Positions 1-57,019 of a DNA stretch of 64,000 nt are shown here, piece after piece. Numbering within the stretch: the first letter of the stretch is position 1; each line of letters begins with the position of its first letter. A model generated the notes under the pieces. It made no database searches, was not told the DNA's origin, and saw only the letters and a list, made by a program, of their open reading frames with translations. A program made the translations under genes and the position numbers. The DNA comes from Lutraria lutraria. Taxonomy: Eukaryota > Mollusca > Bivalvia > Venerida > Mactridae. The stretch lies in contig OZ026834.1 of the NCBI GenBank assembly GCA_964023205.1, positions 28,620,756-28,684,755 of the forward strand. Direction: 5' to 3'.

Positions 1-1299
1 AATAAACAAAAAAGACTTCAGTTTTGGAAATTTAAGTTCAACTTATCAGTGATCGAACTAATTTTTTTAAAGCACTAGCCCAAACGATATATACATTTGT
101 ATGTGGACTATTGAAATAAACAACTTACCACTTACCCGAATGCATAGTTTTTAGAAAGTTCACTCACCCGATAGTACCTTCAAGATAGTACCTTTTTTCT
201 TTGAATGTTTTACGCTACATCTATTCTCTATAGTAATTAAATGTTTAACCTAAAACTTTGGGTCAGTAGGTCACAGCTGTCCCAGTAACAAACATAAGTG
301 CGATTTTTTTTTAAATGTGTCTGGAAAGAAATTTTCTAGAAATGTTTCTTATTTACTGAATTTTTACAATATTTCTTATATACGATTAAGTTGAACTTAA
401 CATATACTCATAATATCAACATTTGAAAATTATATCACGCGGATGAGTAGCCTCGACCTGGGTCACTCAAATAGAATTGCATCATATTTGATAGATATAC
501 CGCGATAATCGATATCTCCGATGTATTGCACACCACACAGGGACGTACGTATGAACCGGGTGGATGGGGGGGGGGGGCTTAATTATTACCCTAATGGAAA
601 TAGTTAATGGTAGACCAAAAGGGGCCATATACCCCCCCCCCCCCCCCCACACACACACACGTAGATATATTGCCTATTTGTCCTAAACATTAATGTGAAA
701 TTTATATATATCAAATATGCATTTTCATGAAGGTTACAAAGGTCTAATTAAACCAAACAGGGGCATTTACTTCCTAGCTATTTCTTTCATATGATTATTA
801 TATATAAATTATTGTTCATAAAAGGCATCCGAGTAGATCTACTAAAATAGTAATATATATTAATTAGTTTAACATGTATATAGGCCTATTATAATTCATT
901 GCTCATCGGTAAGTCACAGAAATCCTGCGTAAATACTTAGGATTGCTGTACCATGATTAAACAATGCACGAGAAATCGAGGTAAATCGTTACAATAGATA
1001 AGCCAGTCATACATTTACTACATCTTAGCTCGTGCTATGTCTAGTACTTATTGTCTACAGCTGTTAACCAAAGTTATTATTATTTGATAAAAAAGCACAC
1101 GACCATGCTGTTATGCATGTGTAGTATTCCTTTTATTAAAGACAAATCAACCATTTTCACTGACCTAAACATTTGAAAAAAGATTGGCTCAAAATTGGGC
1201 GAAAACCAGTTTTTCACGCAGTAATAAATTATAGCCTTTGCGAATGTTCTGTTCTATTCTTTGTATGACGTAGAGGATGAGAAATCGCCCAGAATGCAA
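1..1299. other. AT-rich upstream DNA, no gene seen
   Basis: No coding region or known element recognised. Homopolymer and microsatellite runs include poly-G (about 567-577) and a poly-C run followed by (CA)n at about 631-660. Confidence 0.5.
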
Positions 1300-1802
1300 T
1301 GCGGTATTTATCGGCCATTTTGACAGTAATGGCGGATGACCTGTAGTTAGAATGTTGTGATATATCTAGTGACTTTTATGAGGATATATCTTTGCTATAT
1401 TCGCAGGATTAAGGACATTTTAAATAAATTTCATAGGGAGTGCAGAGGCATCGAATTTGTTGTCTGGAAATCGTGAATATACGCAGTTGGAACGCTCATT
1501 AATTTGCAGAGGTCTACAACAATATATCAACATAACCGATGACAATCTGCATAACATTATGAATAGATCAGTTGCCAAATCTTACCACAAATGGCCAAGA
1601 TTATTCACTTGACATTCTGAGATGATATAAAGTCTCAAAGCACGCAGGTTTGTTTGCTCTATTTACTAGAATCGGATTAATTTGATATCAAATTGACTTG
1701 GGGTTTGCGAACGTGCATTCCGATCTGAAATCCACGGTCTACCGTCGGAATATATTTTCAGATCATGCTTTCAGCATGTTTCGTACGATCGTTCATGTGG
1801 TT
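1300..1802 (+). promoter_or_regulatory. Weak candidate for MRCK promoter / non-coding first exon
   Basis: The stretch is less AT-rich than its surroundings. It has two YY1-like cores close together (GGCCATTTT near 1313 and AATGGCGG near 1328), and a strong donor GTAAGT at 1803. A 5' UTR exon must lie upstream of the acceptor at 6407-6408 and this is the best candidate, but no part is proven. Confidence 0.2.
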
Positions 1803-2358
1803 GTAAGTCTAAATCATTTACACAAGGAAGTAGTAGCCTTACCTAGTCAAAACAGAAAGTTCCCCGTATCTAATTATCCTAGTCTTCAGATAGTTAACTG
1901 ACTTCCTTGTGTCAATGATGAATGAATGCTTATTCAGCTTTTCCTTTGTGAAGTGTGTTTTAATGATGTATTTAACTATTCAGACTGCTATTTCTGTAAA
2001 TTGCGCTGTGTATATTTCTTCAGTTTGAATATATTTGTTTTATTTAGATTACAATCCATCTTTTGGTATTAACTCATGTTATCAGGGTCAGTGACTCGGT
2101 TGTTCGTCCAGAATGGGGGGGGGGGCATTCTTATTAAATTGTGATAATTAATTTCATTCAAGGTTTTTTAATTAAATCGTTTCTAGTCTAATTCAGTAAT
2201 TATGATTGTTTGGTATGTAGGCATGAGTAGGATCTTTAAATCAGGTCTGAAAACTAAAAAAACTCTTAAAACTACTAGCTGTCTGCTTCTGGCTCTTTTG
2301 TTTTGAAGTTGTATCCTTTTGATTTTGCCAAAGTGCATTTGTCCTGTCTCAATGATTC

Positions 2359-2677
2359 CAGGACCCTAGCTGAACTTCAGGGGAAGAGGCCTGTGCCTTC
2401 AGGTAGGGGAATTTCATGTTATTTTGAGGGAAAATGGGAATTTCAGAGGACTTTTTTAAACTGCCTTCAGGGCTTTTTTTCCTTCTACAGCAGGGGCCGT
2501 TCATAGGCGTCTTCCCCTCAGGAAAATTCTTTAAAATCATGCAGTTTTCCCCTAAAATTCAATTTACATCAAGTTTTTTCTTCCCCACTTGCAAAAATTA
2601 TGCGTTATTTTTCCCCAAATTAAAGGAAAAGGCCCCTTCCCCTACCTGTGAAAAAAAGCCCTGGCCTTATAACCCTG
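2359..2677. mobile_element. C/G-rich MITE (family G), degraded
   Basis: Begins CAGGACCCTAGC and ends AACCCTG. The interior shares long blocks with copies at 4139, 21590, 28327 and 31039 (runs of CCCC/GGGG around AAAATTC). Short ORFs here are artefacts of the repeat. Confidence 0.45.
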
Positions 2678-2944
2678 CACTAACATTTAAAGATTAATAT
2701 TCAATTAATCAAAAGGTTAATACATTAATATCAACCATTTAAGCCAAACATACATGATTCGAGTCCGAGGTTAAATGTCGGACATCTGGCAAGACGTTGC
2801 TGCAATGTCTTTTTACAACATAAAAAATGTTCTGGAAGGTAATTTTTATCGTCAATTTGAATTTCAAATGAGGGCCCTAGATTCCTATTAAGATTTTTAC
2901 CTGTAGCAGAATTGTATTACAAATAGATTGTTGGCAATGTTAAT

Positions 2945-3052
2945 CAGCCCGATAATTAAAGTCAAGTTGGCAGAGCATCTTGTAAGCAGGTCACAGGTTT
3001 GAGCCCCACATTGGGTACCTTGATTTCCTCCTCCTATTACATAATTTGATGT
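2945..3052 (+). repeat. tRNA-derived SINE copy (family S1)
   Basis: Pol III-type A box (AAGTTGGCAGAGC) and B box (GGTTTGAGCCCC), followed by the TCCTCCTCCTATTACA tail shared with the copy near 37.2 kb. Degenerate anticodon arm. Confidence 0.6.
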
Positions 3053-3098
3053 TGTGAGTGAGACTATTTTAGAACCTTAGTACTAGGATAAAGCAATG

Positions 3099-3174
3099 TG
3101 AGGGTTCAGCGCAACAGTGTTGTAACTCATATTGAAATAAGAACAAGTTACGACCGTGTTGCACGGAGCCCTCG
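3099..3174 (-). mobile_element. 76-bp foldback MITE (family C), copy 1
   Basis: Near-palindrome with 28-bp arms around a 20-bp loop, flanked by perfect 4-bp repeats AATG (3095-3098 and 3175-3178). Inverted relative to copies at 36667 and 41901, which are also exactly 76 bp. Confidence 0.7.
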
Positions 3175-3362
3175 AATGGCTAGGTTAGTCTCAAGAGTCT
3201 TTGAAGGTTGTTGCAATAAATTACTACGCTAAAAATATTAAGGAAGAAGGAAATTGGAAAGTACATGTAGTATTAGTAAGTTGTAACTGGTATTGTATTT
3301 ATGATATTTATGTTAAGAAAATTGTTTATATTATTTACGTAAATGAATTGTCTGTGATATTA

Positions 3363-3462
3363 ATGAGCCCTATAACTAGTATAAGCTCGCAAGGAGGAGG
3401 TCACAGGTTTGAGCCCCACATAGGGTACTTTGCTTTCATTCCTCCTAGTCCTATTGGCATTG
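3363..3462 (+). repeat. Second S1 SINE copy
   Basis: Contains the shared block GGTCACAGGTTTGAGCCCCA, then GGGTAC and a C/T-rich tail. The A-box half is decayed. A 93-codon ORF across it is not a gene. Confidence 0.45.
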
Positions 3463-4138
3463 TATACCACTTTCCAGTATAATGTGGAGCTGTTTAGGGT
3501 ATTTATGTACGAAAAAATATAATCAGTAAATAACACAGGTAGCGGCTAAGCCGAAATTCGCCTGTACACATACACAGTCTTTCTATGATTTTAAAAATAT
3601 CAACAGACTAAACTATTCATTCAATGCACTATGATTAATCACAAGTTTGTAAGTCTCGTTAAAGTTAAAACAATGATTTAAAATAGTATTAGTAATGAAA
3701 CAATGATGAATGAATTATAAGGAATACATTATTTTCCATGGTGAAATAGGACAAAGTTGTTCTGGAAGTTAAATGTAGATACTAAAATTTCATTAATATG
3801 TCATTGTTTTAGTATTACATGTAATTTACAATGAAATGTATGTATAAATTTCTGTTTTGCAAGAACAGTAATCTGAAACACATTTTACTGTTTGCTGTCT
3901 TTTGATTAACTTGATACTGAGTTATCAACACATATTATAGGATGCGTAATTTGTACATACCAGGAGTATGATATTCTAGGGTTCCATTGACCTGAATATT
4001 AGGAAAATGTTGAGTATTGGCTGCTGTGGTGTCCCAATTTTTATTTTTATGAGGCAGATTAAATCTTGACTAACCAAAACCTTACTGGTATGCCTAAGGA
4101 CTGTTTCATTGCATTGTTCATAAATGTACAGGGTCCTA

Positions 4139-4553
4139 CTCCTAGCTGCACTTTTGGGGAAGGGGCCGGGCTCTAATTATATTTTATAATAATAAGGTAG
4201 GGGAATTTGGCATCATTTTGAGGAAAAAGGGGAATTCTACAGGCTTTTTTAAAAACTTCCTTATAACTCTGAACTAAACATTAAAAGCTTAAAATAACTA
4301 TATTTTAAATTTAATAATTTATGATGTACATTGATAATTAATCAAAGGTAATAAAGTTGATATCAACCTATTAGCCAACCAGGTCTGAGAGACTGACTAG
4401 TGAGTAAACATTTTAGAGGTTACAGGACACCACATAACAGTTGAAATATGATCTGAGAAAAAATTCTGGAGGGGAATTTTTATCTAAAATAGGGGGAAAA
4501 GTATATTGTTTGAGGAGGGGCATGGGGCCGAAAAGCATCAAATGAGGGCCCTG
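4139..4553. mobile_element. C/G-rich MITE (family G), 415 bp
   Basis: Terminal repeats CAGGGTCCT / AGGGCCCTG, one mismatch, flanked by ATGTA on both sides. The interior matches the copy at 2359-2677. Confidence 0.55.
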
Positions 4554-5215
4554 ATGTATCTGTATATAGCTCAACTGTTTCATTGCATTATTCACAAAAT
4601 TAATGCATTATTTGACTTGGTACATCTTTCTATTTTTATGATACTAGAAAACATTTATCCAGTGAATTGAACAACTGTAACTGTTAGATGTTTGTTGAAA
4701 TTCTGACCTTTAGATTTCTCTTATCATGAACAATCATTACTTATATAAATTGATGGTGAATGAAATAATTTTCTTATTTAGTTTATTAAATATATTCAAA
4801 GTATTGCCTATAAGTTGCAGTATATAGTTCCTGATTAAATTGCTGGGATTATTCATTACAATAATTGGATTTACTGATAATAATACTCCCTAAAGCCAGA
4901 AATAAAAAATGAATTTTTGTCAATTTTAACAAATCTTTCTCTCATAGTAACAAAATCAAAACATGAAATATATAATAGTAACAATGTTAACTGTGTGTCT
5001 TACTCTGTTACTGAATGTATTTTGTTACAAAATCAGCTTATGTTTTAATGTTTTACAACACAGTTCCCTATTTTATAGCCACTGACATCCTCCTGTAACA
5101 GCAAGACTGAATTTATCCTCATAACTATTAAAACATGTCATGGAAATAAAGGCTCAGATCTTATTGTTTTTCTTTGTGAAACTTTCTCTTTGAAACCAAC
5201 GACTACAATGTAGGG
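4554..5215. other. AT-rich upstream DNA, nothing recognised
   Basis: No coding signal, RNA gene or repeated element seen in this stretch. Confidence 0.4.
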
Positions 5216-5400
5216 TCATATGGTGACTTCTCCAGCTTTAAAAATGAAGTAGGATGTGTCCAGGCTTACACCTGGGTAGAATCACCCAACCCTCACTGTA
5301 TGTGAGTTTTTTTCTGGTCACAGGTGGGATTTACCCTGGTTACAGGGCCAGTGATTACCAGCCTAAGACCCTAACCACTTGACAACCCTCCTGCTTAGAT
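5216..5400 (-). repeat. SINE fragment (family S2), reverse orientation
   Basis: On the minus strand it contains GTCAAGTGGTTAGGGTC, the A-box region also seen in the copy at 40729, and related downstream text. Decayed. Confidence 0.4.
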
Positions 5401-6408
5401 CTAAATTTCATAATTTCTAAATATTAGGTGCCCAACAACTGCATACACTATGTTCTGTTCATATTACACACAATTCATTGAAATATTTTATTAAAGTTAT
5501 TGTCAATAAGTTTTAAATCGTTAAAGTAAGTGTTCAACTTTGACTTTTGATTGTCTGAAACTGAAAATTCTGTCATTTTGCTGTACTCTCTGTTAAAATG
5601 GTACACTTATTAATAAAACTTTACCTCTGTACTTGTCTGACTCTGAGGTGTTTGTTTTACTTTTACAAGTCTCAGTGTTGGACATGTGCAATAATATTGT
5701 GAATTTGTTCAGACTTTGTGAAAGGCAAAAATCTGCCAGACATTCTGTCTGTTAAGCTTGAAAATTATGTCGGACCGAAATGAAATCTGTCAGACCGAAA
5801 AAAGTAAACACGTTTAAATGCTTATACATCAGGTAAATAAGTCGACGGACAACCAGTCAGATGAGTTGAGATTCTTTATCGGGCCAACTCACAATCTATT
5901 GGACAAGTCTGCTAGTCTGATGCCGTTCGCCCAGTCTGTTTCTTTAGTTTATTGTTCAGCCTTTAATATTACTTTGAGTCAATACATGTACTGATGTAGT
6001 GTGTATGGCTGACATCAGTCTATCAATAATTCATTAATAAACCCCAATATGTCTGGTGTAACTGTTAGGCCAGTCTCCAGGAATATCTGACTGAGATTCT
6101 GTTTAAATTGAATCCAACCATGTGCAAAGTTTCTGAGTATGATTTCCCTATTGTGAAACAAGGAGTTAACGCATGATCTAAATTGAACCAGAGTGTTTTT
6201 TATGAAACTCATTTGATCAATAAACAATTCAACTCAACAAGAATCACTAGAAATAATGCACAATATTACTGAACAAATGTTCTCTTTTTATGTATCGTCA
6301 CATGTTAACTAGTAATATAATATATAGTTTAACTGTTAGTAAGTTACTAAGTATATCCTGACTCCATCTTTAGTGCATGTTCAACAATCAATGTTTGTTC
6401 TATTTCAG
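5401..6408. other. AT-rich upstream DNA or 5' intron, nothing recognised
   Basis: Probably intron between a non-coding first exon and coding exon 1, judging by the acceptor at 6407-6408. No other feature seen. Confidence 0.4.
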
Positions 6409-6496
6409 TGTGACTAACAAAAATATGATAATCAACCAAAGAAGTTAAACCATTTTACTATGTAGATGGTGAGAAGGAAAGACAAAAAGAAGAAAG
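6409..6496 (+). promoter_or_regulatory. 5' UTR part of first coding exon, with upstream ATGs
   Basis: A pyrimidine-rich acceptor ends in AG at 6407-6408, so this exon is probably spliced to an upstream non-coding exon that I cannot fix. ATG at 6425 opens a 7-codon uORF ending in TAA. ATG at 6466 is out of frame with the kinase, and its frame runs across the splice into exon 2 before stopping. An in-frame TGA at 6470-6472 rules out a longer kinase N-terminus within this exon. Confidence 0.6.
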
Positions 6497-51265
<44,769 letters not shown>

Positions 51266-51949
51266 TTGGAGGATTTTTTTCATATGTTTGTGATATGTAT
51301 GCTTCCAATATCGTAACTGACCTATATAGCTGTGGATATATTACTAAACAAGACTATAGTATATAATAATATTAATTAATAATACTACAGATATCTAAGT
51401 TTGTAATTCTAGGATATTCTTATGTAAGTCTTTATATTACAGTATGTTACCGATTTTTATCTAATATTTAACCAAATATTAATGTTTTTAGACTGTATAT
51501 GTTGTGTAGGAATCATATATTTATCACGAAATGCTGGTATTTTATAATTACCGGTTCATTTTAAGTACTGGTATATCGTAAATACTGGTATTAAGTATAA
51601 ACACATTTTAAGCACATGTATAAGACAAATTAAAAAATTAATCTTTGAACCTAATTTACTGCTGAACTTGGTACGACCATGTATCCTTGTGAACAAGTTT
51701 TGCTATACTGTCTCTAGGTTTATTAAGTTTATCAGCAACTGTTACCTGAATGTACTTTTATCTTCCTTCCTGCCAAAAAAAAATGGGAGAAATAATTTAT
51801 ACCAAATGAAGAGATCTTAATTCATACAACTGACTTTTTTTGACATACTCATCTTCTGTTTACCCACCCACCTTTTCGGGACATTTTACTTAGACGACAT
51901 AAGTGTAGTTCGGTATTTTATTTCTGATTACTCTGCCAAAATAATTTCT

Positions 51950-52200
51950 ATGCCCCTGCATCGATTGATCGAGGGCATGTTGTTTTTTGGCCTGTCTGTA
52001 TGTCTGTTAGTACCAAACTTCAACCTTACCTATAAAATCAAAACGCTTCCACCTACATTCATCAAACTTCCTGTGTTGGTTCCTCATGACAACCTCTATA
52101 GGAACTGTGCATTTTCAGGTCAGTAGGTCACCCTGAGGGGGCATTGTGTTTTAAAACACATTTTGTTTTTATTGCAAACTGCTGCTATCCATTTAATGCT
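51950..52200. repeat. Hairpin-started dispersed repeat in the 3' UTR
   Basis: Starts with the imperfect hairpin ATGCCCCTGCATCG / CGATTGATCGAGGGCAT and continues with text typical of mollusc repeats (GTCAGTAGGTCACC). Single copy here. Confidence 0.35.
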
Positions 52201-52768
52201 CTCGATGCAATAAGGCCATAACTTGATTTCTTTGAAGTACAATCTTGTTGCACTGTATAAGGATAAAAAATTCTTGCCCTGTATCTTAGTCTTAAGAAAG
52301 GATTCAGAATTCCTATTTGGTTCTATCTATATTCTATAGACAATGATTATTTTGTACTATGTACCCTGAATATGTTTTTCAATGCATGGCAAGGGGTCGT
52401 TTCATAAACATATGATTGCTATTACACCATTTTTTCATCTTAAGTATTAAGCTATGTTTGTTCGCAAAAATGTTGTAATTTAGCAAATCTTCTTGGGCAT
52501 TTTTGCAATCTGTTTTCAGTAACTGAATGAAATATCATAATGTAGGCATGATTTTAGTTAAGATATTTCTATGAAACAATGGAGAGCATGCACGGTAAAT
52601 TTGTAAAATCTTGTTGACATTTTGAAATTTCCTCACAAGGTAATCTGGATTTTGTGACAATGTATTACTCATTCAATTCATACTGCACATCATGTCATCG
52701 ATTTAAAAATGTCTTACAAAGTTAATGTATATGTTGTTTTATTGATTGTGTAGAATATGTAGAATTAA

Positions 52769-52774
52769 AATAAA
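52769..52774 (+). terminator. Poly(A) signal candidate 1 for canonical isoform
   Basis: AATAAA in an A-rich context, 1.5 kb after the exon 38 stop. Confidence 0.35.
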
Positions 52775-53292
52775 ATAATGACCATATTGTACGTATTAAC
52801 CCTAGTCACTTATATTAAGCTCATTTTTACTACAAGGAATTGTCATTCCTATTTTTTAACTCTGGGTTGACCATATTGTGTATGATATTTGTGGAACTAA
52901 AGTTCTGATGATAGAGTTTACAGCAAGGGGAGAGAGGGGGTGCTTTTTTCATTGTAAAGTTTCGCTAGCTTTAACTCTTAAAAATAATATTCAATATCTT
53001 GCATAAATTTTTTTGTCATTTTCAAATACGAAAAATTGTAATTTCTAATTTGATTAAGCGTTATGTATTTAAGATTTGTTAAAAATAGTATGGTAGGTTT
53101 ATAGGGGATCATTTTATTGTAATGACACAAATCCTGAATTGAAATTTTCCCAAATTTGGAATTATCATTCCAGCGAGAAGTGTCGGTTGAACGCATTCCT
53201 TGCTCACTGAAGTATTATGGGTAGTGTTATATCGATCATCAATTCCATTCCCGTAGATTGTTGGGTTACATTGGCACATTTGAAATTAACTG

Positions 53293-53470
53293 CAGTCAAA
53301 CCTGTGTTAGCAGCCACCTTCCAATAAAGGCCAGCCTATGGATAAAGGCCATTTTTTCACAAATCATAATTGACTATTTAGAGCAAAATGACCTCTGAAT
53401 AAGGGCCATCTGTTGATAAAGGTCACATTTTGTCTGTCCCAAGGGTGGCCTTTGTTTACAGGTTTGACTG
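53293..53470. mobile_element. Family E MITE, copy in the 3' UTR
   Basis: CAGTCAAACCTGTGTTA / TTTACAGGTTTGACTG ends with internal GGATAAAGGCC repeats. 178 bp. Confidence 0.65.
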
Positions 53471-54549
53471 TAATTGTATACTTTCCTGGTCATTTAAAAA
53501 CATTATGAAATATGTTCTTTTTCTCCTCTTGGGTCAATTTATAATCATCAGTATTGATATACATTGTGACCTATAGTTTCATATATTAACTTCTTGTATA
53601 AGTATTGATTGTAAAAAATCATGTATAATCATTTGATTAATTAATTAACAGATAGAATCATTGTATAAATTATTTCATATAATACACTAAATCACTGAAT
53701 TTCTTCTTGTTTATGAGAAAATGCAAAAGATTGTATAAAATGTATTTATCATCTTCATTTTTTTAAACACCGATTCTTATTAGAAGGGTTGTGTTTGTTA
53801 TATTTCAAAGTAAGGCACTGTTGTGAATGCATTTTTTATGGGGGGAGGGATTTTTTCCCCTTTAAATTCATAATTCGTGTAAGCAGTGTTGTATATTAAT
53901 CTGCTAAAGATGTACCGGTAATATTTCTTGCAATTATGTGTCAGTATTTTGAAAAGTCGCGTTGCATAGATTGGCATTGACTCTGAATATTAAGCTTGTT
54001 ATCAAAAGATCTTTTTCTTTACAAACTTTTCTTTTTTATTATGTTAAGACAATCGCCACAAACCGTATCCTCCGCTTTCTTATACACGCTTATCAGTTAG
54101 TTACATAGTAGTATTATAGTGATACGAAATAAGCATCAATGTCTGGAGGTTTAAATGCAAAAAAGGGTCGAAATAACCTTTTACTTCAGTCTGTTTGAGT
54201 ATAAGTTTATATATTTGTAGTAATGCAATACAATATTTTCTGTTACTAGAGAATGCACGTTCTCTGTTATGCATTTATTTTCTGAAAAGTTATTGTTGAA
54301 CATTATTGTGCATGCATCTTGGAGAGTGTTTTTGGTTGAATTTGAACCGTATTGTCACATTGTTTAGTTTCGAAACAGTGTACAGTATATTGTTGCCCCG
54401 ACTTGCCCTGTATTTAGTTTTGATTTTGATAATTTCTCAACTTCTGAAACAGTTATATTGATTTCCTTCACAGTAATTTTGTAGTTTTTTAACCATGTGA
54501 TATATACAGCATTTTATATTTGAAAAAAGCAACATTTTTATTTATTGTA

Positions 54550-54555
54550 AATAAA
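54550..54555 (+). terminator. Poly(A) signal candidate 2 for canonical isoform
   Basis: AATAAA (TGTAAATAAATG context), 3.3 kb after the stop, followed by T-rich sequence. Confidence 0.35.
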
Positions 54556-55516
54556 TGTATTTTTCACTAATTCTGTTTCTAGGTATAGAATAATTTATGA
54601 GTGATAATACTTCATGTTGTATGGTACAATGTTTATAGTAGCAGATAGTTATCAAGTGTTTCAGTGTAAAACTATTGTAATTGTTTTGTTATAGAATCAG
54701 TGAGTAGAGTTCATATCAATGTCTCCTACCGTAATTCTAATTACAGATATTTATAATCGTCTACTATCCCTGGATTTATTTCCCTTTGATAGAAATTATG
54801 CATATAACGGGTCATAATATTGCTATTGCAAGAAAATTTCAACAGAAAATGACAATGATATTTTCTCTGCTCTCTTAATTAGCACAAAATGTGTCTTTAA
54901 AGATAATACTATTATACTTGATATGATGGACTTAAATGATAAGCAATGTGTTGTTGTTGTTTTTATTCGAAAGATTTTAAGTAAATTAGTTTGAAGTTTC
55001 TTAAGACGATTTGAGTATGCTGGGTATGTTGATAGATTAAATAATTGTTGGTTAATTTAATAATACAAATTGGGAAGTAAGATCTATGCTATATAAAACC
55101 AGCCATTTCTCATTTTTTCCATCCTAAATATTATATTATATATACTATATGTGATAGTTAGTATAGCTTGCAATTAAGTATTTGAAATATGGCTATGTCG
55201 TTTTTGAATTACGATACAGTTTTACAATTTCACCTTTTATGTAAATGATGATTTTAAAGTGTCTCAAACAATGAAATAGACTTTTATTACCAGGTATGAC
55301 TTTGTTTTTGAAAATTAACACTTAATTGTCTCATGTTTTAGTTTAGTTAGGTGAACTTATTACTAACAGTTCCTTATCAGTTATATATATTTTTTTTTAT
55401 GTATGTCTTTTGTTAAAATACTGTAATTTAGTTCTGTTAGTGATTCTGTGTCATACAATTCTTGGCCAGTTCATTGTGTTACAAGGACAGATTATGAAGT
55501 TTTACAAACCTCAGTT

Positions 55517-55602
55517 CGGAGGTCGTTCTAAAAAAAGCTGATTGGTCGCTCTTTGCCTTACAACAGACCAATCGTTAGACTTCATTTAGAAAATGGTCTC
55601 CG
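55517..55602. repeat. 86-bp foldback
   Basis: Arms CGGAGGTCGTTCTAAA...GATTGGTC and GACCAATC...TTTAGAAAATGGTCTCCG pair around an 18-bp loop. Similar ACCAATC-type foldback to that at 39506. Confidence 0.55.
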
Positions 55603-56442
55603 ATCTGATTCTAAAACTTTGGATTTAGTATTCTCTGTTACTGTTTAATAAGTTTGTTATACTTAACACGTCTTCCTTTCTGTCAACGGTGAAGTTTTTG
55701 TACTGTAAACCGACCCTGTGTATTTTGTACATTTGTCATATAACTGATATCTATTGTTGTGGAATACATGTTGTGCTTAATTGCTAATAATACAAAACTG
55801 TGGCAAATGAAAATATCGGGCATTAACATGGGGTTCTATGAAATTTCTTGACTGTGTATTTTAATGCTTATTTGTATCCTTGAGAAGTATTCTGAGTTTT
55901 GTAAATGACATATAAATGTCCTTGTATAAAGTTTTGTGACAAACTGTGCTATTGCGTCACACACGTTTATTATAGAAATTGTAGATTTTCATTGTACATA
56001 GAATATCCAACTGTTTTTGTAAAGGAGAAATCTGAAACAACTGTTTATAATCAATACGATTTATGCTTTTTTGCTTTTAGATATCAAACAATGACTGTGT
56101 ATTGTATTTAATGATTTTTGCTAGGTAGTCTCTTTTAATTCACTGTATTTCTCTTGTATCTTGCTTACTGCATGTTACATATTTGTATCTGTTTAATGCC
56201 ATTTGTTGCAGTGTCTATGATACAAGATTTAATAACAAAATATATAAAGGTTATCCAAAATGTTCTTGTTTTTTTTTTGTCCGAGATATTACAGTAAAAC
56301 TTGTCAATAAAGACCATCTGATGGATCAGAAAGGAAAACTGTTGACCTTTGACCCAGCTGGTCCCTATTCACAAATTTTACTGATATATTCTTGATAAGG
56401 TTATTCATAAAACTTTTTGGTTGGCAGTTACATGATTGACTC

Positions 56443-56448
56443 AATAAA
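56443..56448 (+). terminator. Poly(A) signal candidate 3 for canonical isoform
   Basis: CAATAAAATAAAAA, 5.2 kb after the stop, just before T-rich sequence. Confidence 0.25.
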
Positions 56449-57019
56449 ATAAAAACCTTAATTTTTTTTGCAATTTTAACAAAAGTTTTGTTCTCTATTG
56501 TAGCTTTTTATTACCAGTACAAGTCTAAAATCAAAGGCCTGAAAGAAGTCAAATTTCCTGAGCATGAACCACTTAAATCATTATCAAGATAATGAAGATA
56601 GGACTGATAGTATGATAAGTGTTCAATTGCCTTAATTTAATGACCTGTCATGTTACTCATCCTAATTGAAAGAAATCTAGCATTATGATATAATTGTCAA
56701 ATCTTTACGTAAATTGGTTCATTGAGATGTGTAAGCAATCAACATCACATTTCAGATTCATGTATCAGTACTGGTATGCAAGAGGTGGACTAAAAAGTTA
56801 GTTGTATGGACTGATTGTACAAAGGATGAATCTGTCTAGGGATGTCGAAATTGACTGAGTCAAGTATCCGGATACATCCGGGTGTTTGTCACATTGCTAT
56901 TTAGTATTTACTGTTCCATTGTAACCAGTTTTCACGACCATCAGTCCATCGCTTATTTAATTTATTTTTAACAATTTCAATATTGAATAAAAAAAGTGAA
57001 TAATAACGAAAAACAAATA

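Larger units (their letters stand above)
51266..56470 (+). promoter_or_regulatory. Probable long 3' UTR of the canonical isoform
   Basis: AT-rich DNA with no coding potential follows the exon 38 stop. AATAAA hexamers occur at 52769-52774, 54550-54555 and 56443-56448; which is used cannot be told. Within it lie a hairpin-ended dispersed repeat (about 51950-52200), a MITE (53293-53470) and a foldback (55517-55602). Confidence 0.4.

Noticed and set aside
1698..1901. 67-codon ORF near the promoter candidate
   Set aside because: No recognised motif and no conserved neighbour; may be chance or part of a non-coding exon.
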